Shown here one piece after another: positions 43,291 to 52,604 of a stretch of DNA of 64,000 bases. A program made the translations under genes and the position numbers. The stretch lies in the NCBI GenBank assembly GCA_934098505.1, contig CAKOOR010000001.1, forward strand, positions 310,001 to 374,000, read 5' to 3'. Source of the DNA: an uncultured Bacilli bacterium (GTDB taxonomy: Bacteria > Bacillota_I > Bacilli_A > RF39 > UBA660). The notes beneath the pieces are model-generated. The model saw only the letters and a program-made list of their open reading frames with translations. It was not told the origin of the DNA and did no database searches. Each line of letters begins with the position of its first letter. Within the stretch, counting starts at the first letter, position 1.

Positions 43291-43665
43291 ATGGAAAAAA
43301 TTTCTTTCTATTTAAAAAGTATTTTATTATTTTTAGGCTATTTAATTGTTCTTAGCTTTTTGAGTTCTATCTTATATTTATACACCGCCATGTCCTATAA
43401 CATTAATTGTCTAATATTATTTATTTTTACTAGCATGGGTTTTGCTGTCCTTAACTTTTTTAACGGTAAAAAAGCTGCTAATAAAGGATATCTAGCAGGC
43501 TTAAAATTAGGTGGCTCACTACTTTTGGCTTTCTTTATTATCAGTTTACTTGCCAAAGATGGTTTTTCTTTAAGTAAATTGGTATATTATGGTATATTAT
43601 TACTAATTTCTATTATTACTAGTTCGATTGGTATTAATGTTAAAGATAGTTCTAATTTAAAATAA
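43291..43665 (+). CDS. yrzE: TIGR04086/YrzE-family membrane protein
   Basis: Four hydrophobic helices; pattern matches small YrzE/TIGR04086 proteins, including the loop FNGKKAANKGYLAGLKLGG. 124 residues. The family lies beside tgt in Bacillus (yrzE in the tgt-yajC block), as here, though convergent. Function unknown. AGGTGATTTT ribosome site. Confidence 0.7.
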   Translation: MEKISFYLKSILLFLGYLIVLSFLSSILYLYTAMSYNINCLILFIFTSMGFAVLNFFNGKKAANKGYLAGLKLGGSLLLAFFIISLLAKDGFSLSKLVYYGILLLISIITSSIGINVKDSSNLK

Positions 43666-43960
43666 CAAATTCATTGTTTTCTAAGTTTACATAGGAGTTA
43701 GAATTTATTACTTCTTTTGTAACAGGATTTGCTACTGTAGTTAAGTACTCATTTTGGATTAGATAATCTAAAGTAACGGTGCTGTTTGTACATTTTTTGT
43801 CCAAATAACAATCATGAGCTTTTTCGACCACTTTTTTATTCAAAACAAGCCATAATTTATTATCTCTTTCTTGTTTAACTGCTGTATAACTTTTATAACT
43901 AATTAAGCCAGCCATAACTAAAATTAAGAGAAAAGATACGATTTTACTTAGTGTTTCCAT
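43652..43960 (-). CDS. Small signal-anchored protein, pseudopilin-like
   Basis: Not firmly recognised. One N-terminal helix (residues 4-25, [20 protein letters not shown]) continues into a soluble part with two Cys (CYLDKKC), then [22 protein letters not shown]. That last pattern of a strand, then a small polar residue and NP-x-T, resembles type II pseudopilin C-termini. It overlaps tgt by 17 nt and yrzE by 14 nt, occupying the slot where yajC normally follows tgt. 102 residues. Confidence 0.55.
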   Translation of the reverse strand: METLSKIVSFLLILVMAGLISYKSYTAVKQERDNKLWLVLNKKVVEKAHDCYLDKKCTNSTVTLDYLIQNEYLTTVANPVTKEVINSNSYVNLENNEFVILN

Positions 43961-45062
43961 AGTAATTTTTAATAAATTCCTCTCTATAACTTAAAAGACG
44001 ATCTTCTTTTATAGCACTCCTTAGTTCTTCTGTTAGATTAATCAAGTAATGAATATTATGAATAGAAAGCAAACGAGCACCAAAAGTTTCTTCACAGTTA
44101 ATTAAATGTTTAATATAAGCCTTGGTATAATTTTGACAAGCATAGCAAGTACACCCTACTTCAATAGGAGTGAAATCTTCCTTGTACTTAGCATTTTTAA
44201 TATTTAGTTTGCCATATCTTGTTAAAGCATGACCATGGCGCGCTAGTCTAGTTGGCGAAACACAGTCAAAAATATCAATACCATTGCAGACATTTTCAAC
44301 TATATCAATAGGATCTCCTACTCCCATTAAATATCTTACTTTATCCTTCGGTAAATATTTAGTTGCATAGCGAACCATTTTGTATTGAGTCGGTTTGTCT
44401 TCCCCTACACTTGTGCCCCCAATAGAGTAGCCATCGAAATCCATTTCCACTAATTTTTCAACACAATGGCGACGTAAATCTTCATATTCGCCACCCTGTA
44501 CGATACCAAATAGACTTTGGTTGGGATTGTTAAAAACATCTTTACCTCTTTTAGCCCATCTTAGCGTTCTTTCAACAGATTTTTTGCAATAATCGTACGT
44601 TGCCGGATAGCCTATGCATTCATCGAAACTCATAGCGACATCACTATCTAATTTATTTTGAATTTGAATAGATTTCTCTGGAGTAAGAAATAAAGCATCG
44701 CCGTTATATTGATTTTTAAATTTAACTCCTTCTTCAGTAATGTCTTTTCTTTTTGCTAGCGAAAATACTTGGAAACCGCCAGAATCAGTTAAGATAGGGC
44801 CATCCCAGTTCATAAATTTATGTAAGCCCCCAGCTTTAGCGACGATATTTTCTCCCGGTCTTAACCATAAATGGTAAGTATTGGCTAAAATGATGCCAGC
44901 ATGATTAGCTTTTAATTCTTCTGGTGATAAAGTTTTAACGGTTGCTTGGGTACCAACCGGCATAAACATTGGAGTTTCAAAAGTTCCGTAATTAGTATGG
45001 ATTAGACCAAGCCTTGCCTGAGTTTTGCTATCTTCTTTTAGTAGTTCGTATTTTATTTTCAT
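43944..45062 (-). CDS. tgt: tRNA-guanine transglycosylase
   Basis: Tgt exchanges guanine for preQ1 at position 34 of tRNAs with GUN anticodons. [15 protein letters not shown] with catalytic Asp, [38 protein letters not shown] and the zinc site CTCYACQNY...HLI are all present. 372 residues. Ribosome site GAGGTAAT. QueA (9.4 kb) performs the next step. Confidence 0.98.
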   Translation of the reverse strand: MKIKYELLKEDSKTQARLGLIHTNYGTFETPMFMPVGTQATVKTLSPEELKANHAGIILANTYHLWLRPGENIVAKAGGLHKFMNWDGPILTDSGGFQVFSLAKRKDITEEGVKFKNQYNGDALFLTPEKSIQIQNKLDSDVAMSFDECIGYPATYDYCKKSVERTLRWAKRGKDVFNNPNQSLFGIVQGGEYEDLRRHCVEKLVEMDFDGYSIGGTSVGEDKPTQYKMVRYATKYLPKDKVRYLMGVGDPIDIVENVCNGIDIFDCVSPTRLARHGHALTRYGKLNIKNAKYKEDFTPIEVGCTCYACQNYTKAYIKHLINCEETFGARLLSIHNIHYLINLTEELRSAIKEDRLLSYREEFIKNYYGNTK

Positions 45063-45128
45063 ATATTACCTCGCTTAAAAATTATATCAAATAATACTCT
45101 TTTAGTAAAACATTATTTAAAATTGAAA

Positions 45129-46679
45129 TTAGGCTTTTGGAACTAATTCTTTTTTTAGTTTAGCTTCTTCAGAGTTTGCTTGTTTGTCTTCTTCGCATTT
45201 TGTAATAAACAAAGTACCTTTTTTATATCTTCTGATAGCGGTATTAATAGTAGCAGGAATTATTGGAATATTATAGTGGCTCAAAAAATCATAAATGCCT
45301 ATTTTTTCTTCCTTTGTCAATGTATCGTCATCACGAAATGATACATTGTAACTATTTTCTAGTTTTTCAAGAGTAAACTCATAATTTTGATATGTTTTAC
45401 CCATAACATTATTGCCAGAAAAACTCGATAAAACTTTTACATCATCTGGACATAATAAATTATTTTTAACAACATAACTTCTTAATTTATCTAAAGGATA
45501 GTTTGTATAGGAATAGTAATCTAGGATATCAAAGGGACGAGTTTTGCCATCGGCTGTGGGATAACCGTTTCTTCTGTAGTAGATTACAATATCTATAAGC
45601 GTATTGGCATATGATAATTCATATTCTTTAATATCATTTAAATGAGTTCTTAAACTTTGCAATAGTTCTGGTTTATGCTGATTGCATAAATCTAAAAGTC
45701 TATTGGTTGTTATTTTAGCTGAATGATATTTATATGGATAGATATCTGAATTTGCAAATTCCTTAACTGTGCCATTAAATTTTAAGAAAGCCTCGATAAT
45801 GGCTAATGCCTGGCCTTGTACTACCGGATTGGGATAGAAATTAGCTGACGATTTAACCTTTTTTAAATTTATAAATTTATTAAGTACTTTATCAATTATT
45901 AGGTTAGCAGAAAAGGCTTCTTCATTGCCTAACAATTTTTTAATTTCCGGTAAATAAAATTTAAAAGTATTATCTATTCTTTGCTTTAATCTATTTAATA
46001 CGGTTATATCAACATTTTCCAATAGGGCCATTAATGATTGCTCTTTAGAATTTTCATCTTTAAAAATTTGAAATATTTGATAAATTAAAGTATTAACCCT
46101 GTAATCCAAAGAAGAGGTAGCCGCATTTTTTCTGTAGCGATTTAAATTATTTATATATATGTTTCTTTCTTTAGAAGTTGCAAAATTCAAAAAATAGTCT
46201 ACGCCTTTTTTATAGATATCTTTACTTGAAGTATTTGATTTTAAGGCTACTACCTCTAAACTCATTTCAATTGGCATTTTTAAACTTAAAGCCTGTAACA
46301 AAAGTTGAAAGTAAGAAAAAGCTTCTTGTTTTTTTAAACAAAATTGACTTAAATCTACTAGGCTTTTTTCTTTTATATTACTATTTTCATCCAAATTTTC
46401 AGCAATTTCTTTTGTAAAATCCAAAATTCCTTTGCGATAATCCTTACGAATTTGGTAGATAACTTGCTGCATTTGACCTAACACTTTATAATCTATTTTC
46501 TGATCATAAGACTCAATTTTTTTATTATTTAGTAGAACACTTGTAACATCTAAAAAATTTTTGTTGGTAGTTTTAGATATATTATAGATAAAGAAAGCGA
46601 TATCTTTTTCTGATTTCCCTTCTTTGATAGCAAACATAGTTTGTCTATAAACTAATTGAAATATTTCTTTATTTGTCAT
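45129..46679 (-). CDS. Large unknown helical protein
   Basis: Not recognised. 516 residues, soluble, rich in Leu, Lys, Asn and Tyr, mostly helical. No signal, membrane or catalytic motif was seen. A stretch DIVIYYRRNGYPTADGKTRPFDILDYYSYTNYP (read in parts) is the most distinctive. AGGGGGAA ribosome site. It stands alone between tgt and the PBP terminator. Probably restricted to related lineages. Confidence 0.55.
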   Translation of the reverse strand: MTNKEIFQLVYRQTMFAIKEGKSEKDIAFFIYNISKTTNKNFLDVTSVLLNNKKIESYDQKIDYKVLGQMQQVIYQIRKDYRKGILDFTKEIAENLDENSNIKEKSLVDLSQFCLKKQEAFSYFQLLLQALSLKMPIEMSLEVVALKSNTSSKDIYKKGVDYFLNFATSKERNIYINNLNRYRKNAATSSLDYRVNTLIYQIFQIFKDENSKEQSLMALLENVDITVLNRLKQRIDNTFKFYLPEIKKLLGNEEAFSANLIIDKVLNKFINLKKVKSSANFYPNPVVQGQALAIIEAFLKFNGTVKEFANSDIYPYKYHSAKITTNRLLDLCNQHKPELLQSLRTHLNDIKEYELSYANTLIDIVIYYRRNGYPTADGKTRPFDILDYYSYTNYPLDKLRSYVVKNNLLCPDDVKVLSSFSGNNVMGKTYQNYEFTLEKLENSYNVSFRDDDTLTKEEKIGIYDFLSHYNIPIIPATINTAIRRYKKGTLFITKCEEDKQANSEEAKLKKELVPKA

Positions 46680-46720
46680 AATAAAATTCCCCCTATATGC
46701 AGGTTATATACTAACATAAA

Positions 46721-46752
46721 AAGCACTAAAATTTCAATGTTTTTTAGTGCTT
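46721..46752. terminator. Terminator downstream of the PBP/ftsL/rsmH operon
   Basis: A perfect 11-bp stem (46721-46731 with 46742-46752) has a T run on the minus side. It ends the minus-strand division operon. Confidence 0.75.
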
Positions 46753-46830
46753 ATTGTAATATTTTACAAGAATTAAACAATATTACGAATAACTTTACTA
46801 TTATATAAAAATAATGAAGCGTACAAACTA

Positions 46831-48951
46831 TCATTCTAAATTAAAGGTTATCTTACTATTTGTTATTTCTGAAGCTGCTGGAAGACTGGTACTAACAACT
46901 TTTCCTGTTCCCACAAACTCACAATCAATATTTAATAAATTGCATAGAGCAATTATTTCATTTTGAGAATAACCAATAACATCTGGTAAAGTATATTTAC
47001 TATTAGTTTTGATAAATACTTTTGAGCCAACAAGAACTTTACTTCCTTTATTAGGATATTGATTGGTAACGGTAGAGCCAGTTCCTAAAATAATTGGCGT
47101 AAGTCCAAGTGACTTTAGTTTTTCTTCTGTACTTAAAACATCGGTATTTACAAAGTTATCTAAGCCAACAACATTATTAGATACAGTATTTTCTAATTTT
47201 TGTTCTAGGTTTTTATATTTAACTATTTCATTAACAATGTTAACGACGGCAGTGGAAGCATTTTTATAAGTACCTTCAAATTGTTTCACAGAAAAATAAA
47301 TTATATATTGTGGATCTTCATAAGGAAATAACATAGCAAAAGACCTAATATAATCATAAGTGCCAGCTAAGTAACCACGACCATTTGGATTAGGAATTTG
47401 GGCAGTTCCTGATTTTCCTATAATATTAACTAATTCAGATCTAAAAAGACGAGCGTCAGTTTTACCAGAAGTTACAACGTTATGCATCATTTCTTTCATC
47501 TTATCGGTTGTGCTTTTTTTAACTACTTGACCTAGTTCTTCTCTCTTGCGCTCGTATTTTACTTCTTTAGTATTACTGTCGACAATCTTAGATATAATAT
47601 AGGGTTTTAACATAACGCCATCGTTAGCTAGAGTTGTTAAAGCTTGAATATTTTGAATAGGAGTTGTTGTTATACCTTGACCAAAAGCAGCTGTAGCTAT
47701 TTCAGTTGCATAATTAAAATCAATTGAACCATTTACTTCATCGGGCAAAGTAATGCCAGTTTTTTTACCGAAGCCAAACTTTTCATAGCTTTCCATTAAT
47801 TTTTCTTTTCCTAGTCTTTGACTAAGAATTGTAGCAGCAACATTAGAAGAATAGTTAAAACCTTCATCAAACGAAATGCGACCCCAACCAACATTGTTAA
47901 AGTCTTTAATTGTGGCATCACTAACTTTAATAGTACCAGACATATAGGTTTCATCACCATCATATAAATCATTGTCGATAGCACTCATGAAAGAAAATAT
48001 CTTCATTGTTGAACCCGGTTCATAAGCATAAGAAACCAAAGGATTTAAATAACTTGTCATATCTAGTTTATTAGCATCAAAGGAAGGAGAACTCCCACTA
48101 GCTAAAATGGCACCTGTTTTAGCATCAGCAACAGTTAAAGTAAGCCAACTAAATTTATTATCTTTGGCAAGAGTATTTATTTCTTGTTCAACAAACAATT
48201 GAATATTATTATCAATAGTTAGATAGATATCATCACCAGACTCGGCTTGCTTAACATTTTCCTCAGCATAAGGTAATTTATAACCATAATTATCCGTTTG
48301 ATATTCACTAAAACCATTTTCACCCTTTAATTCATCATTGTAATATTTTTCGATACCCATTTCGCCTGTTATGTCACCGTAATCGTCTTTTTTAGAATAG
48401 CCTACAATATAAGAGGCAAAATCCCCCATTTGATAATATCTTTTGGAACTGGTAACAAAATCAAGGCCTGGTAAATTTAATTTTTCAATTTCTAATTTTA
48501 ACGTTTCTGTTATATCTTTAGCATAGGCAAATTCTACTTGATATTTATTAGCAATGTTTAAACGCTCAAGAATATAGTCATAGCTCATATCAGTATAGCC
48601 GTTTTTTTGAAAGACTTCACTTAACTTTTTAGCCGTTGTTTCTTTGTCAACAACATGTTGAGGATTATTAGGATTAGTCGTTCTTGACTCGCTAAGATAA
48701 GCAATCAAGGTATAAGAATTTACAGTTGCCGCTAAATAGTTACCATCATAATCGTAGATAGTACCACGATGTGCATATAGTGTTTTTTTGGTAGTATTTC
48801 GCTTTTCAGCATACTCCTTTAAGTCAATTCCATCGATGTTTTTAGCTAAAGAAAGATATATTAATTTGCCAATAGCTCCGATAAAAGCAATAGTTATTAA
48901 AAGGGTTATTAATTTACTAAAATGAATATTTTTTATTTTTTTTACTTGCAT
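46831..48951 (-). CDS. Class B penicillin-binding protein, division type, with PASTA domains
   Basis: A single membrane anchor (residues 13-32) leads to the dimerisation domain with RGTIYDYDGNYLAATV. The transpeptidase has all three motifs: YEPGSTMKIFSF (SxxK), NYSSNVAAT (SxN) and GKSGTAQIPN (KSG). Two PASTA repeats end the protein (VGLDNFVNTD..., TLPDVIGYSQNEII). This is the PbpB/PBP2x/SpoVD architecture. It follows ftsL by 8 nt, so it serves septal wall synthesis. PASTA domains favour PBP2x or SpoVD. 706 residues. TAGGAGCC ribosome site. Confidence 0.93.
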   Translation of the reverse strand: MQVKKIKNIHFSKLITLLITIAFIGAIGKLIYLSLAKNIDGIDLKEYAEKRNTTKKTLYAHRGTIYDYDGNYLAATVNSYTLIAYLSESRTTNPNNPQHVVDKETTAKKLSEVFQKNGYTDMSYDYILERLNIANKYQVEFAYAKDITETLKLEIEKLNLPGLDFVTSSKRYYQMGDFASYIVGYSKKDDYGDITGEMGIEKYYNDELKGENGFSEYQTDNYGYKLPYAEENVKQAESGDDIYLTIDNNIQLFVEQEINTLAKDNKFSWLTLTVADAKTGAILASGSSPSFDANKLDMTSYLNPLVSYAYEPGSTMKIFSFMSAIDNDLYDGDETYMSGTIKVSDATIKDFNNVGWGRISFDEGFNYSSNVAATILSQRLGKEKLMESYEKFGFGKKTGITLPDEVNGSIDFNYATEIATAAFGQGITTTPIQNIQALTTLANDGVMLKPYIISKIVDSNTKEVKYERKREELGQVVKKSTTDKMKEMMHNVVTSGKTDARLFRSELVNIIGKSGTAQIPNPNGRGYLAGTYDYIRSFAMLFPYEDPQYIIYFSVKQFEGTYKNASTAVVNIVNEIVKYKNLEQKLENTVSNNVVGLDNFVNTDVLSTEEKLKSLGLTPIILGTGSTVTNQYPNKGSKVLVGSKVFIKTNSKYTLPDVIGYSQNEIIALCNLLNIDCEFVGTGKVVSTSLPAASEITNSKITFNLE

Positions 48952-48959
48952 AATGGCTC

Positions 48960-49250
48960 CTACTTAACTTCTCCATCGACGCTGGTAATATTATTATTTT
49001 TATAAGATAAACCATTTTTATCAGCAATTTCTCGGATCTTGTCTAAAGATGCTAATTCATTTATTTGCATATTTATTGATTCATTTAGTTTTTCTTGTTT
49101 TTCAATGTTATTTTTTAATTTTTCAACATCAATATTTATTTCACTTAGTTTAGCTCTTGTTATAACTTGCAATAATGGGGAAAAAATGAGTATCAAGACA
49201 ATTAAAATAAATAAGTGTTTATCCCTCTTTATATTCTTTTTATTATTCAT
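48960..49250 (-). CDS. ftsL: FtsL-like division protein
   Basis: A short basic tail, one membrane helix (about residues 13-33) and a coiled coil (IDVEKLKNNIEKQEKLNESI). IREIADKNGLSYKNN at the end. 96 residues. Position between rsmH and the division PBP is that of ftsL in the dcw cluster, which identifies it despite low sequence conservation. AAGGAAG ribosome site. Confidence 0.8.
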   Translation of the reverse strand: MNNKKNIKRDKHLFILIVLILIFSPLLQVITRAKLSEINIDVEKLKNNIEKQEKLNESINMQINELASLDKIREIADKNGLSYKNNNITSVDGEVK

Positions 49251-49276
49251 TTTTATCTTCCTTCTTTATATTCTAA

Positions 49277-50191
49277 TTATAATTTTTCAGCAACGCGCAA
49301 TTTAGCACTTTTACTTCTACTGTTTTCAGATAATTCTTTTGCACTTGGCAAAATAGGTTTTTTAGTAATTAGTTTTAATTTAGGCTTATAAGCCTCGGGT
49401 ATTTCAGGTAAGCCTTTTACAAGTTCATTTACTTTGCTTTCTTTTTTCATATATTTCTTGACGATACGATCTTCTAGAGAATGAAAGGTAATAATACTCA
49501 TCCTGCCTCCTGGTTTTAAAATTTCTGTTACGTCTGGTAAAACGTTTGTTAAAACGGATAATTCTTTATTTACTTCAATACGAATAGCTTGAAAAATTTT
49601 GCGTTCGGGATGGTTCTTATAAAAGTAGTTAGCACCGACAGCTTTTTCGATAACTTTTACTAACTCCAAAGTGGTTTTTATTGGTCTTTGGGTAATAATC
49701 TTGCTAGCAATTAAACGACTTTGTTTTTCCTCCCCATAATTAAAGAAAATACTAATTAATTCTTCTTTAGAATATTCATTAATAACTTGGGTGGCAGTTA
49801 GATTACTATCAGTATCCATACGCATGTCAAGACTACCATCTTTACTAAAACTAAAGCCACGGCTAGCAGTATCTATTTGTGGGGAAGAAACGCCTAAGTC
49901 AAAGACGATACCATCTATTTTTGTAATACCAAGTTCTGCTAATTTAGCTTTTAAATTAACAAAGTTACTTTTTATTAAAGTATATTTATTATTTATTTTA
50001 GAAAGCCTATTATCTGCATACTCAAGTGCCATTTTATCTTCATCAAAAGCATATAGGTGGCCTGTTGTTAATTTTTCTAAAATTTTGCTAGAATGACCAC
50101 CAAGTCCTAGCGTAGCATCAACGTAGATACCATCTTCTTTAATATTTAAATTTTCGATTGCCTCTTTTAATAATACACTATAATGTTCCAT
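49277..50191 (-). CDS. rsmH: 16S rRNA (cytosine1402-N4) methyltransferase
   Basis: RsmH/MraW signature: HYSVLLKEAIENL, then GLGGHSSKIL for SAM binding, DLGVSSPQID, RGFSFSKDGSLDMRMD, and SIITFHSLEDRIVKK. 304 residues. It opens the division operon rsmH-ftsL-PBP; mraZ, which normally precedes it, is missing. AGGGTGGG ribosome site. Confidence 0.97.
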   Translation of the reverse strand: MEHYSVLLKEAIENLNIKEDGIYVDATLGLGGHSSKILEKLTTGHLYAFDEDKMALEYADNRLSKINNKYTLIKSNFVNLKAKLAELGITKIDGIVFDLGVSSPQIDTASRGFSFSKDGSLDMRMDTDSNLTATQVINEYSKEELISIFFNYGEEKQSRLIASKIITQRPIKTTLELVKVIEKAVGANYFYKNHPERKIFQAIRIEVNKELSVLTNVLPDVTEILKPGGRMSIITFHSLEDRIVKKYMKKESKVNELVKGLPEIPEAYKPKLKLITKKPILPSAKELSENSRSKSAKLRVAEKL

Positions 50192-50261
50192 CGATATCCC
50201 ACCCTAACCAGCAATAATCTAAATTAATCTTACTATAATTTAGATTTTTTGTAAATAAAAG

Positions 50262-50280
50262 AGCCTAAAAAAAGTAGGCT
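50262..50280 (-). terminator. Terminator after the 50335-51729 gene pair
   Basis: A 6-bp stem (AGCCTA with TAGGCT, 50262-50267 and 50275-50280). On the minus strand the loop is seven T-rich bases, and CTTTTATTT follows. Confidence 0.55.
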
Positions 50281-50334
50281 TAGACATGATTTTTACAAGC
50301 AATTTTCTTCTTATTTTAAATATGTATGATAATA

Positions 50335-50790
50335 TTAATAACGATTACTCTTTCTAGCATTTTCATCTAAATAATTTAGCATGATTGCAAATCGTTCTTT
50401 AGAATATTCTAAAGCTTTATTAAATTCATCAGAATTTTCAAAAGTATCTGGTCTTTTAGAAACTGTAACATACTTATCACGATAAGTATCTTCCTTCTTT
50501 TGAAAAACACCTTTTATAATATAGCTATTACCAGTTCCAACGGCAAAGACAATTCTTATTTGATCGTTATCTTTAATCTCATAAGTATCAGGAATATCAA
50601 CTAATTTTTTTATTACAAAGCCACTATTATTGCCAATTTCAAAGTTAGTAAGCAATTCTTTTATTCTTAAAAAGCATTCTTCTGGCAAATCATCTAAATC
50701 ACGTTCAATATATGACTTTTTATCTTTAGTACTATAATCATTCGAACTTAAAATGATATTACAAGTTTCAGCTTTATTATTTATTAACAC
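50335..50790 (-). CDS. Unknown protein with possible RelE-like strands
   Basis: Not firmly recognised. 151 residues. The stretch DNDQIRIVFAVGTGNSYIIKGVFQKK has a strand-turn-strand pattern like RelE/HigB-type toxins, but the rest (YIERDLDDLPEECFLRIKELL; SKERFAIMLNYLDENA) does not fit clearly. GTG start at 50790 with AGAAGAAG directly upstream. It follows the next gene upstream by 24 nt. This pair takes the place of mraZ upstream of rsmH. No antitoxin-like HTH partner is visible. Confidence 0.45.
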   Translation of the reverse strand: MLINNKAETCNIILSSNDYSTKDKKSYIERDLDDLPEECFLRIKELLTNFEIGNNSGFVIKKLVDIPDTYEIKDNDQIRIVFAVGTGNSYIIKGVFQKKEDTYRDKYVTVSKRPDTFENSDEFNKALEYSKERFAIMLNYLDENARKSNRY

Positions 50791-50814
50791 TTCTTCTTTT
50801 GAATTTGCTGTAAA

Positions 50815-51729
50815 TTATCTATATGCCACTAATAACTTATTATTTAAATAACTTAACAAAAATAAGTGATAGTTATATGTATTAATAACGGCATCAAGTT
50901 CTTCAATTGATGTATAATCGAAATCGTCTTCTAAAATAATATCTTTAAGACTAGCAATATTATCAGCTGTTAAATTAATTAAGCAAGTAATTATATATTT
51001 ACTATCAATGGGACTAACATCTAATTTTGAAAAATATTCATCTAACTGCCAACGATCATAGTTTTTTTCAACAATTCCTATTGTTCCCATTAAAATATCA
51101 TTTGCTAAATTGCTGATACCATCAGAATTTACTGGTATTTGCTTATGTTTAAAATTAATTAAACTTAAAGTAGATCCTGCACTCATTTTGAATTCTGGAC
51201 TTTTTTGCCAAAATAAGGCTAATTTAGCGCAATATTTATCTTCTTTAGTAAATGAACTGGCTTTGTTCATCAAGTCATTTAAAAATTGCAATTCTTCCGG
51301 CGTTAAAGATTCAGTTGTTTTTGCCTTTAATTTAGAAATGATTGCATTGTAATAGCCATTTTGTTCTTTAATTTCAGAATGAAGTGTTGTTATTTCATCC
51401 ATTTTGTCAAGAAATATATTATAATAATGATTAATAACATTCATCGCATCATATTTTTTATTTAAAACATAATCATCCAGAGCACTTACAAACTTTTCTT
51501 TATCGGCAATTTTTATTCCTAATTTTAAAAAGTTGATATCTCTAATTTGACGATAATTAACTTTTAAATTTTTGCTGAATAAAGCTAAAACTCCTTTATA
51601 ATAAAACATTGAGTTTTCCAGTTTAGGCAAGACTTCAATAATCTTCTTACAATGTTGTCCGTAATTAAAATGTACTAAATTCTCTATCTTTGCCAAATAA
51701 TAATTATAATTAAATTGTTGTTCTTCCAT
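50815..51729 (-). CDS. Unknown soluble helical protein
   Basis: Not recognised. 304 residues, all-helical pattern, no signal or membrane segment. Distinctive stretches are YYLAKIENLVHFNYGQHCKK at the start and YDRWQLDEYFSKLDVSPIDSKY. Ribosome site AGGATAGGAT before the ATG. It forms a two-gene unit with the protein at 50335-50790 and lies between efp and the division operon. Confidence 0.55.
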   Translation of the reverse strand: MEEQQFNYNYYLAKIENLVHFNYGQHCKKIIEVLPKLENSMFYYKGVLALFSKNLKVNYRQIRDINFLKLGIKIADKEKFVSALDDYVLNKKYDAMNVINHYYNIFLDKMDEITTLHSEIKEQNGYYNAIISKLKAKTTESLTPEELQFLNDLMNKASSFTKEDKYCAKLALFWQKSPEFKMSAGSTLSLINFKHKQIPVNSDGISNLANDILMGTIGIVEKNYDRWQLDEYFSKLDVSPIDSKYIITCLINLTADNIASLKDIILEDDFDYTSIEELDAVINTYNYHLFLLSYLNNKLLVAYR

Positions 51730-51802
51730 ATTAATCCTATCCTATTTTAATAATCTAATTATATAAGTTTTTCCTAACGAACACAACCCTTTTTGTTATT
51801 AA

Positions 51803-51826
51803 AAAAGAGTCTATTACTAGGCTCTT
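51803..51826 (-). terminator. Terminator of efp
   Basis: An 8-bp stem (51805-51812 with 51819-51826, one G-U pair) carries the efp stop codon. Six T follow on the minus strand. Confidence 0.7.
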
Positions 51827-52377
51827 GATGAATATTTACCATCTTTAGTAGAGATAATTATATGTTCTCCTTGGCTAATAAACATTGGTACTTTAACAAC
51901 ATAACCAGTTTCGATTGTAGCATCTTTTAGGGCATTATTGGTAGTATTGCCTTTAGTTGCTTCAGTTGTTTCTACTACTTCAAATTCGATTTTTTCTGGT
52001 AAGTCGATGCCGATGATTTCACCTTCATAGAAATTGATAACGATTTCCAAATTTTCTTTTAAATATTTCTTTTCTTCTTCTAATTTAGAAGCAGGTACTT
52101 CAATTTGTTCATAACTAGCAGTATCCATAAATACATAATTATCACCAGTACTATATAGGTATTGCATTGGTTTTCTATCAATATGAGCCTTTTCTACTTT
52201 AATATTAGTATTATAAGTATCTTCAACGATAGAACCAGTCTTAAGATTTCTTAATTTCATCTTAACAAAAGCAGCACCTTTACCTGGTTTTACATGTTGG
52301 AATTCAACTATTTGACATAGTTTACCATCCATAATAATTGTCATACCATTTTTAATATCATTAATATTGATGTTCAT
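51817..52377 (-). CDS. efp: Elongation factor P
   Basis: EF-P rescues ribosomes stalled at polyproline. Start INDIKNGMTIIMDGKLCQIVEFQHVKPGKGAAFV (in two adjoining parts) has the conserved PGKG loop with the modifiable Lys. C-terminal domain AKGNTTNNALKDATIETGYVV and VPMFISQGEHIIISTKDGKY. 186 residues. AAAGGCAT ribosome site. Confidence 0.98.
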   Translation of the reverse strand: MNININDIKNGMTIIMDGKLCQIVEFQHVKPGKGAAFVKMKLRNLKTGSIVEDTYNTNIKVEKAHIDRKPMQYLYSTGDNYVFMDTASYEQIEVPASKLEEEKKYLKENLEIVINFYEGEIIGIDLPEKIEFEVVETTEATKGNTTNNALKDATIETGYVVKVPMFISQGEHIIISTKDGKYSSRA

Positions 52378-52395
52378 AATATATGCCTTTCTTTA

Positions 52396-52560
52396 TTATT
52401 TTTTTTCTTTATGTGTTGTTTTTCTACCGCAATTACTACAAAATTTCTTAGTTTCTAACTTTTCTGGAGTATTTTTCTTATTTTTACTTGTAGTATAGTT
52501 TTCGTGCTTACATTCTTGGCACGCTAAAGTAACATAATTTCTATTTTCATTTTTAGCCAT
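52396..52560 (-). CDS. rpmG: 50S ribosomal protein L33, zinc-binding form
   Basis: Translation of a 54-residue frame gives [20 protein letters not shown], then the tail [19 protein letters not shown]. Two CxxC pairs (CQEC and CSNC) bind zinc in the C+ form of L33. A strong ribosome site (AAAGGAGGG) precedes the ATG. It lies next to a penicillin-binding protein gene, as rpmGA does in Bacillus. A known small gene that is easily missed. Confidence 0.96.
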   Translation of the reverse strand: MAKNENRNYVTLACQECKHENYTTSKNKKNTPEKLETKKFCSNCGRKTTHKEKK

Positions 52561-52604
52561 AAGTATCCCTCCTTTGCTTCACTCCTAAGTATTTTATCAT
52601 ATTT

